Assembly: GCF_028858725.1 (NCBI RefSeq)
Contig: NC_084764.1
Coordinates: 21,255,501-21,319,500, forward strand
Length of the DNA stretch: 64,000 nt
Direction: 5' to 3'
Origin: Colius striatus
Taxonomy: Eukaryota > Chordata > Aves > Coliiformes > Coliidae
Shown: positions 44,801-56,800 of the stretch, one piece after another
How the letters are laid out: each line of letters opens with the position of its first letter
How positions within the stretch are numbered: the first letter of the stretch is position 1
The notes under the pieces: generated by a model
Told to the model about the DNA's origin: nothing
Databases searched by the model: none
The model's input: only the letters and a program-made list of their open reading frames with translations
Program-made: the position numbers and the translations under genes

Positions 44801-47800
44801 TATTTGCACAAGAAACTCTTAACATTTCCTGTATGTTCTGGTTTAGCAAGGAGCAGCTTTTGGCTAAGTAACAGGGGGAGTGGGTTGCAGTGAAGACCCG
44901 GTAAAGAGTTTGCGGACCCTCCCCCGGCTCCTGGGTTCACACCCACCTCCGGCCCGGCTGGGCCAATCTGGCGCCTCTGCCATCACTATTTAGGGGACGG
45001 GAATTTGAAATGCGAGGCAGGAGGTGTAAGAGCGATACAAGATGGAGGCGGCCACACGGACCCTTCAGCCAGAGGAGGAAGGAAGGAGGAGCAGTAGACC
45101 GGAGACCCTTCTGCAAGCCGTGGCGAGAATACAAGCTGTGCCCCTGAAACCTGTGGAGATCCGTGGCAGGACTGAGAGCCACCAACAGCTCCATGTGAGT
45201 GAGCCCGGACGGGCGAGGGACTGTGTGGGGAGACAGCCATGGCCCAGGCCGTGCTGGAGAGCCTGCACGTCGCAGAGCAGCCCCACACGAGAGGCAGAGA
45301 GGAGCTGCAGCCTTTGGAATGGGTGCACGTCGGAGCAGCCCGTGCAGGGCTGCTGTGTGTGTGAGTTACCCCACGGACTCGCAGGGAGGACTGGTGTGGA
45401 GTTCACCCGTCCTGAGGAGGGACAGACGGCAGAAGCTACTGGGAGCAGACTGACTGAGACCTCCACTGCCTGCCCCCCCCGAACCGTTCGGGGGGGCCAA
45501 GGTAAAAACCCCGGGATCAGGGCTCTGAGCCCGGGAAGAGGGGAAGTGTGGCGGGAAGGTGTTCTTAAAAAGGCTGGTTGGACTTTCCATTGATGTATTA
45601 CTCTGGGTTGTTTCATTTTGGTTATGTTTTGGGTTTTTGGGGGTATGTTTTAGTCGATGTTGCATTAAATTATTTTCTGTTTTCTTCCCCAAGCCGAGTG
45701 GCCTGGTCTGTTTTGTCCTGGACCTTAAGCGGCAATTAAGCTCTCCCTGCCCTTGAGCAATTCTCAGCCTCTTCGGTACTTGAGGCTAATCGTGGTCTTT
45801 GTTCCCTGATGGGCCTAAACCACGACACTGTAAGACAGCATTTGTAGTAAGAGATCACAGCCAGAGTGCAGAGAATACAGGCCAGCTTCTTATAGCTTCA
45901 GGGTTTCTTTGGCTCTGTCAAAAGTCCACATCTAACTGGAGAGGTATCCTTCATAACCCAAAGTACCTGATGGAGTATAGGCTGAGGAAACACTCAGATT
46001 TGGGAGACAGACTTATGTGGCCAGATGCAGCAAGTTTCCTTGGCTCACCTTCTTTGTTGCCACCATACCAGTACCTCACTCCTCCGAAGTGCCACTCTGC
46101 CTCCAGCTGCTTTGGCAGACAAGAACTGCGGAACATCTGTCCATCCACAACTGGAATGAAACCAGACAGGAGAGGCAGGAAGGATGGAATTTAACATTTA
46201 ATGAAGTTACCAATCAATATGCAGAACGAGAGAAAAAAAAGGCTGAAAAGATTTTCATTAGGTCTTTAAGCAAAAGTATGGAAATATGATTTGCACAAAA
46301 TGATTCATTAAGGACTAGTCTCAGTCTGGAAAAGTTCTGGTTTGTTCTGAAGCTGCAGAGCAGCTGGGCTTGTCATTTGTTAATGACAGATAAGTGGTTC
46401 AAGGATATCTGGATAATGGCTGTTCACAACAGAAAACAAAAAACAAGAGGTGTATCTGTGTGTTTATTACAACCCTTAACAAAGAGCAGATAACCAAGAC
46501 AAACAAAGCAACTGAGCAAAGAAAACAAAAATTAAAACACTGACTAATGGCCACTACAGGATCAGATGAGTGTACCTTTGAAGGGTTCAGCCAGAAGTAC
46601 TGTAACTGATAAGAAGAAAATAGAATCATTGTGGCCAGCACAGGTCTCCCAGGAAAAAAGCAAACTCAGAATGGCAGAGGGGGATTGTGGGACTGCAAAA
46701 TTTTACTGGGACATAAAGAGGAAGGCTCAAAGGCAGAGAAAGAGGGAATTGAGGGATCAGGGAAGGACAAGTGCAGGAAAATGTAGGGGATGATAAAAGA
46801 AGGCAATCATAAGTAAAAAGGCAGCTGGTCAGTCTGCTCTTCAGGCTGAGCCTTGTGACCGGTCACTGCAGTCTGTCCTATCTTCTTCTTAAAATCCATC
46901 TAGCTGGCAAGAGAGAATCCAGAAGGTGAAAAGACCTCAGGCCCTGACCAGAGACTGGACAAAAGGCTCGAGGTCTGGGTGTGAAGACTGGAAAGGCTTA
47001 AGGCCTGTGTCAGACTGGAAAGACTCAGCAGCGTGAGTGTGCATTCAGGTTAGTAAGTGCCAGTGTGCAAGGTGCTCCTGGCCTTCAGGCTACATTAGTC
47101 AATGAATGCAACAGGAGATCTGGGGGAACAGAGCAGGCTAGGCAGATACTCGAGACACCTCTCAAGTAGGTTTGGTCTAATGAGCAAGGCTTAGGAAAAG
47201 GACCTGTTCACCCCGTTTGTGTTTCCATGGATGCTTGTAAAGCTGTGAGCCTGTGGCTGGCCATGTCTATAGGGTGTTTGTACGTTCCCATGTGTGCACT
47301 TCTGGAATTTGCATTCAATCTCACTGCTGGCTAAACCTGGAAACAGGGAAAAGCCCCTGTCTCCCAAGATAGCATCCAAACAAGCAGTACCCTGTTTCCA
47401 GGCAGATCTATGTCAGCAAAAACATAGAAAAGCATGAGACAGAGGAGATGGGAAATGGGTTGCTGACAAAAGACTAAGTCCAATCATCTCTTCAAAAATC
47501 TTTTATGTTTTATCATATGAACATACCTTCCATATTCAAAGCTCCAAGCGTTGCTAGTCTGGCAGCTTTTAGTCCCAACCCCAAATAGCTGCAAATAACC
47601 CAGATAGTACAGTTTTAATTCTTGCACAGCTAGTATGCTTCACCCATAGCCTCTTATGGAACGCTGAAACCAAATTTCCTTCCTCTGCTTTCCACAAGTC
47701 TCCCCTCTCTAAAACAGAGTTACCTTTGCTAGAACAATTCCAATTACCAAAAGAGTGTCATGTACCCAAAAACTACAAACAGTTGTAAAATGGGTAAATC

Positions 47801-50800
47801 TAAAACTACAGAAAGTGGTTAGAGCTAATGTGACAGTTCTATAAGACATTCACAAAAAGCAAAATGCACACTTAAAAACAGGGGAAAAGGATGTGAGGAG
47901 TGCATGGGGAAAACAATTGCCATTCTATAGCCATTCTTATCTCACACACATCAGACTGTCTGCTCTTAAGGCAGAACTAATAGGAGAAACTCATCTTTAT
48001 TTGACTCCACAGATTACTGCTACACTCATTACAAGTTAGGATGTGGACAACATTTATGAGAATGCCATTACATTTTGCTGGCTTCAGAAACAAAGACAGA
48101 TTAAAAATCTGTTGGCCTTTCATTCCCCTGCTCTGTGTTTGGCTACTTAACCCTTTAGTCATGTCAATACAAACATTTACATAATAAGCAGTTAAACTAG
48201 CCTCCATCTCCTTTTTTAGGAGATGATTTTTCAATCCCAATTAGTTTAAGTGATCTAATAGACTGTATTGGTGAATACAGCAATCAGGTACATCAGTAAA
48301 TTTAAACAGCAGGAGAGGAAGACCATTAAACCAGTTTTGCAGTCAAGTAAGTATATTCTGTAACGGACTGAGAAGAGTCACCCCACTCCTCACCCCACTA
48401 ATAATGGGCTGGCAGTAACTCTCTATTTTATATGGTCAAGTTCTCATGGGACTGTAAGTCATGTAGGTAAACTCTCTGGATTTCACTGCACACATCACAC
48501 AAACTTGTCAGCTTAATGTGGTAAGCACAATTATATTATTCCAGGCCAATTATCTCCTCCAATTGGTTCAATAATCTGTTGTGCTCCATGGTATCTGCAT
48601 GGTTGTTTCTGTCTTACAGTGGTCTAGATTTTACTTTTTGTCCAGTTGCTGTGAGATGTGCTATTTCAAACTAAAAATTATGAAGGAAATATTCTCAGGA
48701 TGGTTATCTTTCCAAATCTCCAGACAGGTTTTGACTACTAGTACAATATACAGCTTTCTGCTTGGTGCAGAAGATCTGGCTTGGATCCAGTAATAAGAAT
48801 TCTTCTCCTTAAATATAGTGACTGCTAATGCTTCCTCTTCATTTGACAGACTGTTTAATCACTGAATGGTAGGTGTTGGAAGGGACCATTAGAGATCATC
48901 TAGTTCAACCCCCCTGCAGAAGCAGGAGTTCCATGACATTGATTACCACTCTCTGGGTTCTGTTATTCAGTCATTAAATATATTTACTGTCATATGTATA
49001 TTGGCATATTTTTACTTACTTATATTGGCATATATTTACTTACTTTTTTGTACATATATATATTTAATGTCATATATATATTCTGTCATTCAGGCAGTTT
49101 AATATTCCTTTGCAATGATATTCACCATGAACCTGCAACATTGCCAGTCAGCTAATGTCATGTTCCATTTGTTTCAAGCAGATAAGAAAGACAGTAAAAA
49201 TGTCATGGTCCCAACTGCTGGTAAGGGAATGACATGGCCATTTGTGATTAGCTCAAGGACTGAGAAATACTGATTTCCCCAGCAAAGACAACAGCCTTTT
49301 TGTTCCTCACCTGTGGGTATAGAGCTTGTAGGTGCTGTTAAACATTTCAAATGAGGTAAGAAAATCCTCAGGGGTTTCTTTCAAAGTTTCCTAAAAGTTA
49401 AGTAAAAGAAGAAATCTTTTAGTTTCTATGATGCAATAAAGAATAAACAACTTGGATGTAATATCATAGATATATCCATAGGGTTTACTGCACAATAGTG
49501 CCCAGTGCTGTAATATCTGTAGCTATTAACACTGCTGTAACACAGGATACCTGACTTTTCCAGAGTATTTACAAGTTCCATATACAGTCCTCATCAAAAT
49601 CAGCTGCACTAGAAATGCTACAAACTTTTGCAAGTCAGACTAAACACCTCAGCTCAGGAACTCAGACGAACTGAAAAAGCAAAGTACAGGCCATGTTTTC
49701 ACAATGTTAAATGCCATGCTAATACTCAAGGAAAGCTTGTGACTACTAACTCCCAGGCTTAGGGCTGTTTTATCTCCTGGTTTAAGTGTTTTCCTTTAAA
49801 TTAACCTCTTGTGTACAGAAGAAAAACGTGAATAGAGGAAAATCGGAGGTAATAAGACATCTTTGTCCCACTAGTACTCAGTTCCTACCTTCTTGGCAGA
49901 CTTAACTCCTATATTCCTGTAAACCAGTTTAGAGCTCATTTACTGTTCCTTTGTTTCTAGTCCCCAAGACCTCAGTGCCACTTCCATCTTTTCTCATTCT
50001 CCCATCCGCTCTTGGCACTGTGCATTCACATGAGAAACTTAATTACTCTGGGCCAAGCAGCAGAATGTGAGGGAGGACTGAAGCTGCAGTCCCTGCAGCT
50101 ACCCTTCAATCAACCAGATACAGCAAAAAAACAAACAGATCTGGAATTGTAGAGTCTTAGACAGGTGCCCAAGCGAAGCTGAAAGATCTGGCAGTGTTCA
50201 GCTTGAATTTCTCCTGAACAAAGACAAACTGAAATTTGGTTTGGGTGTCAGGGAGATTTTCATCAGGATGGCAGTCACATCCTTGACCCAGCACCCCCAG
50301 ACCCTGCCATATTTTGAGTTCTGTTCCTAAACCTTGCATCACAAAAACTTTAAAAAGGGAGAGATCCTGAAAAAAACCCCAATTGTTTGGAGAAAACAAC
50401 TGGCTTTTTTCATGCCTTACTTGCACAGAACCAGAATTCCTCACACCTCTCTCAAATGAGGTAGACACTGCACCAGACAGACAACTTCATAATGATTATG
50501 ATTGGTTTTCAGTTGCTTATAATTTTGGTAATAATACCATTAAAAGCTTAACACCAGCTTAAAAAAAGCTCCATGCAGTCACCTATGTCCTATATTTGCT
50601 TGTAATCTGTAATCCATTAATGAATCTCTTATTATTACAGTACTTTGTTCAAAATGAACACAAGAGCAAACATGTGACAGCTTCAGATTGCAGGAAGGGG
50701 AAAAAAACTCCTCTGCAAATCAAAGGGGAAAATCTCTGCTAATTCCATTAGAGGGGGAAAAACTCCTCAGAAATATGATGAGCTACATAGTGCTTTTTTG

Positions 50801-53800
50801 TATGAACTTGACAATACAGACTAGAAGCAGACAGTGTACAAGCAGGCAACATGAACCTTGACTTCCACAGTGCCCTACAAATTCACACCGCTAGTCCTGG
50901 TCAGTAACAAAACCTCCAGGGCTTTTTCTGCAGGACTCCAAGGAGACATTTGAATCCTGAGCTGCAGTTCAGCTTACTTCACAGTTCTATTTAGTCTCCA
51001 AAACTCTGACATGCAACACCCTTTCCTGTTGGTCCAGTGCCTGCTTCAGCAGGTGTTATCAACACAAAGCAGAGGGCAAGCCCAGAGTGCTTCAGGCTCT
51101 GCCGAACAGGATAATGTTGCACACAATGTTTCAACATGAGACACCATTGCAGAACTAAAATATCCTGATATGCAAACCATGTCTTTTGTGGTTGCCCAAC
51201 ACCCTTTGAGAATCTCAATTTCTGTAAACAAAAAATATTAAATAAAAGACTCTGAATTTCAGACAGGGGGACAAAACCAGCTTCACAATGCCAACGTCCA
51301 GAACGCTGTAGTGCCCTTCCAATACCCATGTCATTTTCCCATGCAAATTACTGATTTGGGTTCCAGTTGAAATTGTTGCTAAAGAGCTATAGAATTCCCA
51401 ACAAATCTAGAAGAGATGGACTGAGGGGCAGAGAGGATTCTCAAGAGAAATGAGAATGAGAACAGGGCTGACTGTGCATTATAAAAGATGTTTGCCCCAT
51501 GAGACACTTCCCCTCCACCCTTCAAGATTTAGTAAGGCTCTGTTATCAGACTGGAATGGCAAAAAAAAACCCAACTAACTCAAATCAGACCCTACATTTC
51601 TTGTAATTTCTTGTAATATGCAAGAATACTCCCTGCAATGTTTGACATTTATTGAATACAAAATAATATCTGCATTAATGGGGCTTTCCCAGCCTGGGTC
51701 TAGAAAACAAAAGCTGTTTCTCTTTGGTTTTACTCATTTGCTTGCTTGCTTTTTATCCAGGCTCCTTTGTTTGCAAGGGCCTATCAGACAACTGTTGATG
51801 TCAAAAGGAACAGAAATACATGTTCTCTACACCACAGATGTTCTGCTTGTGCCAGCACTGACCAAATGCTATCAGCAAGCACAGCAGTGCTGAGGTCTTT
51901 CCACTGGTCCTGCAGTCCCAATATGGGCAATTTTAACCACCTCCTCACCTCCAATCGTGGCAGGAATGTAATTTGGGTTGAGGCTCCTCCCAGGTCCAGA
52001 GTCCCAACAGTATGCTGGTTCTGGCCAGACAGCTGCCCTGCAAACAACATCATGCTCAGAACAGCCCCAAGCACACAAATGCTGAAGTGGATACTGTGCA
52101 TGCATGTTCAGGCAGCCATCAAGTTATGACATGACCACAGCAACACAAGAGAGCTGATCTGCCCTCCAAAGACGAAAAACATCACAGAGAAAAGGTAGGC
52201 AAACAGAAGGTATCACAAAAATACAGGACCTCCTTGACTCCAATTTCCCCTCCAAAGAGGCAAAAGCAGAAAAATCTCTAGGCATCCAGCAAAAGCTGAA
52301 AGTAAGAGACAAAAGAAAGTAATCTCCTGCAGAAGACAGGACCGTAAGGACGGGTACACAAACACTGTAACCACCATATAGCTGGTCAAGAGCAGGAGGA
52401 GAGGAAAGACAGTAAAGCAGAACCAGCTATTATAATTTCTCTTCACCCACAGCAGCTTTTTTTTTTTGCTTGCTCACGTTATCAAGTAGAGCACGGATTT
52501 TCTTTCTCTTCCCTAGAGCCAGCAGAACTAAAGCACCAGCCCATCTCCTGGTACAGCTTTCTAAAACCTCGTTTCCCATCTTCTAACAGATTCACAGCAC
52601 CACTCCTCTATGTATGTTAGAGAAACCAGCCTGCCAGTGCCTCCCAGTCCTGAGTAAATCCTGGCACCAATTGGATTAAAATGCCTCCAGGGATGGCTCA
52701 TCCTCTGAAACAGTCTGCCCAAGACAAAACACTGCTTTAGCACTGGTGCCACAGTGGAGAGGAAAAGCAGGACATGGCAACCAAGGCAGAGAAGTTTAGG
52801 GTGATCACCTCCACAGAAGAGACTCAAGTCCATATTTAGAGAGAAATTATACAGAATTAACTACCTGTCAAGAAGTTCACAGTGATCCAGGCTAAAATTC
52901 CTGCAAAAAGTGAAAAAAGGAAAAAAGAAAGTCACCCTTGAATACTTCCATAAGCTTCTGCCCACCCCTACCAGCCCTCATTACTAACTTGACATAATCA
53001 CCCCATAAGTTTGTATTAATCTCTCAAGTGATATGATGCATTATTGAATGATTAAGATCTCATAAGCTGGGATAAGTAGAACATTTGTAATATTCATGCA
53101 ACTACAGCATGCACAAACCACATCTATTATCCAAACAACACACAAAGAAGTAACAAGCTGACACAATGCACGTCTCCTTGGGCACTTCTCCCAACCCCCA
53201 ACATTTCAGTTCCTAATCTGAAAACTGCATACACATTGCTGTGTGTTTTAATCCTGTGGTTTCTGTAGTTACACCACAGACACTGTGGTGACTAGTAAGA
53301 CAGAAACAATTCCTCTGACTCCTGACACAGGCAAATGTCACAGCAGAAGAGGTGAGACTTTTCAATAACCCTTGGCAGACTGCGCTGTGCTCTGTTGTGC
53401 CTCATTGGTCCTGCTCCCTGTCAGTACAAGACTTCTCCCTGCTACACAATGCCCATTAATCCCAGTGACATATTATGCACTGCATCGTATTGCGTGGAAT
53501 ACCTGCAGACTTCATGTTACTTTGCCTTTTTTATTGGCCCACATGGGCAAATTTTGCTCTCTAATCTTCCTCCATTTATTAGTTGTTTAAGCACTGTGAC
53601 AATTCTTTTTGCTTTCCCTGAACACCTTCCAAACTGGCAATATATCTGCCACAACGAGGTGTTCAGAACTGAATGTAATGTCACAAATGGCTCTCATCAG
53701 TCATCCATACAGAAGGGTTATTACCTGCCTGTTCTCCAATGTAGTATGTCTGCCTATATAGCCAAAAATGTTACAGTGGTCTTTTCTGCACTGCAAAATC

Positions 53801-56800
53801 ATCACTCACTCCAGATTTACAACATAGTTCACTTTTTCCTGTGTTTACTTTCTTTGCAACTTTCCTAGCTGCATTTTTACAATTGGAATTTATTTCTTAA
53901 CTTACTATTTTATTATGTATTTCATTAGTTATTTCTTTTAAGATTTCCAGTTCTCTTTCATTCTCCTATGATATTCCAAATGCTTCCAATCTTAACTCAA
54001 AAACAATGAGCTAATCAGAATAGATTATTTTTAATACTAATACTGCAGAAGTTAATAGGTACTTTCAATAAACTTCCTCCCTTGCTGTATAACAGGGCAG
54101 CTGTTCCGAGGTGGCCACCATTTTTCCCCCACCATTTCCCAAAAGCAGGCTTAAGCTGTTTAGCCTGCAGTAGCCTGCACACTTACTTCTGAGATGAGGC
54201 TCTCTTCTGGAACCTAAGGTTTTGGATGAACCTTCATCTAGCTAACTCATAAATCAATTTGTGCATTCGTAGCCTAACAGATGACTAAATAATCAACACC
54301 TCCTAGGAAAAGCAGGATTGATTTTTTAGTTAATCAAACACAGCTAGAAACCTTTAACTTTTTCTCGGTTTAGTGACTGTTTCTCTTTCCCTCTCATGTC
54401 CATAAAATACCTCTCTCACACTTTCCCCAACTCTCCTTTGCTTTCACTTTTTCTTCCTTCCAAAACATACCTTCATAAGATCCATCCATGATGCTAACAC
54501 TGTCCTCTGGAACAAGAAACGGTGATTCCTCAAAGACTTCTTTCACCTGAAGAAAGAAATAATTATTACATTCCTTGGTCTTACGAGCCTTCGTCTGCTC
54601 TGATGACAACACAGAAAGCTTTCTTTCCACAGCAGTATAAAATAAGACAAGTGTGTGGAGTAGACAAAACTCTTCTTCTTTCAAGGGCCAGGAAAGAAAG
54701 GAACAAGTATTGTAGGTCTCTATCCCCAAGCCTTCTAGCCACATCAAGACAGAAGATTTCAGGACCATACAACAAAGCCTGTGGGTTTCATGCTGTCATG
54801 AATTACAATCACTTTTCATAGATGAAATTCTCTTATGCAAAGTACAATGGAAGATGAAACAGAAAGAGCAATACTAGTGCAACCAAAAGATCTTAATAGT
54901 ACCTCCAAAAGCAGAGCCTGAGCTTTCTCTTCTGACAGCAAGCGCAGTCCAGCTGTGGCTTTTAACACTACTGGAGTCTTCTTCCAGAGATGAGGTGGCA
55001 CAGCATCTATGGCCATATCCAGCAATCTTTTGACAGATTCAGCACCCTAAAAGGAAAAAGATTTTGTTTTTCTTATGATTTCCTCCTACAGATCATCAGA
55101 AAACAGGCCTCATAATTACCCATCAACACTAGTGAAACCACTAGCAGAAGACATCTCACCCACACCCAAGCTAAGGATAAAAATCTGTGCTAGGTATCTC
55201 CGAAGAACCTTAAAGAAAATATCTGCATTGGAAGGATGAGCGTATTCAGAGAGGTATCTTAGGTGACAGGTATGTCAGTTTGTGGAAATTATTATTTGAA
55301 ATGGAGGGTGATTACCTGACAAACCCAGACATCTTGCAGCACAATTAAACTAAATGGTACAATTACTGACTGAAGTTGCAAGTCAGGAAAAGTGTCTGTA
55401 GATTTCGCTAAAATGCAATATAAGAACTCCAAGTGTGTCCATGGCAAATAGTGTAATTAAAATGTCAGCTGCAGAATGGTTACCACACAAGGTACAGGCA
55501 TCACTGTTGGGCTCTCAATTATTTACACCGCTCTAACAACTACCATTTGGCATTAGCAATTAACATTCTCCTGTGAAGTTTCCAGAAGTTTCTCTAGGAA
55601 TGAATTCTTCTCCTTTCTTACCAAACAACAGATTTAGTGAAATGAAGGGAGAACTTAAAAGTTTAAAAAAGTTAAAAAATCCCAAAGCCATTCAGTCTTC
55701 CATAAAGTTCACACTCACACTACTGGGGCACTGAATTCTACTGTGCCAACTGAGAAACATGACATTCCCGTTACATTAGCCTCTGACTTCAAGCCTGCTA
55801 ACGCACACAATGCAGAGTATCTAATCTGTCATTTCTCTGGCACCTCCTTTAGCTTGTGAAGGAGCTTACTGTAAGTGCCAGGGATCTGGAAAATGGCAGC
55901 TTACCACAGGACTGGCCCTGTCTGTCACAACTGGATTATTTTAGCACCCTCTGCTCTGTTGCTCCTTTCTGACACTGAATCCAACATAGCAGCATGGAAC
56001 GACTGTACTGGGAGTGAATTCACAACCACCTCCATTTGAAAATAAGGCAGATGGCACCTAACTACAACTTCCAATTAAAATTATAAATTCAGGTGTTGAT
56101 TAATGCATCTGACTGTGGAAGACAGAACTGTCCAACTGTGTTTGGCAAAGACCTGTGTACAAACAAACCAACAAAAGTCCTGGAGCAGTAGGAGAGTAAC
56201 TGCCTGTACCTAAATAATTCTTAAGCTAAAACTGCAATCAAATATTTGAACTGAGCATGACTGCAGTTAGTCTGACATATCCCTGAGCACTGGCTTCCAA
56301 GCCATGGTTCCAAAAATAAAAGCAAAGAAACAAAACAAATTATGGGAAGTATTTGGGGCTGTTTAGTCTGGAAAAGAGGAGACTGAGAGGAGATCTTATT
56401 AACATTTACAAATATCTAAAGTGTGGGTGTCAGGAGGTTGGGACATCCCTTTTTTCTATAGTAGCTAGCAACAGGACAAGGGGTAATGGGATGAAGCTGG
56501 AACACAAAAAGTTCCACTTAAATATAAGAAAAAACTATTTCACCGTGAGAGTGACGGAGCCCTGGCACAGGCTGCCCAGAGGGGTTGTGGGGTCTCCTTC
56601 CTTGGAGGTCTTCAAGACCTGCCTGGACATGTTCCTATGCGACCTGATCTAGGTGAACCTGCTTCTGCAGGGGGGTTGGACTAGATGATCTCTGAAGGTC
56701 CCTTCCAACCCCTACTATTCTATGATTCTCGGATTCTATGAAGTCCAATGACAGAAGCCGAAAATACACTTAGGGAAATATTTTGGCCTGACTTAACCTG

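Noticed and set aside
45042-45616. Overlapping 183-codon open frames on both strands
   Set aside because: They lie wholly inside the GC-rich solo LTR and have no family similarity. Low stop density is expected from composition.
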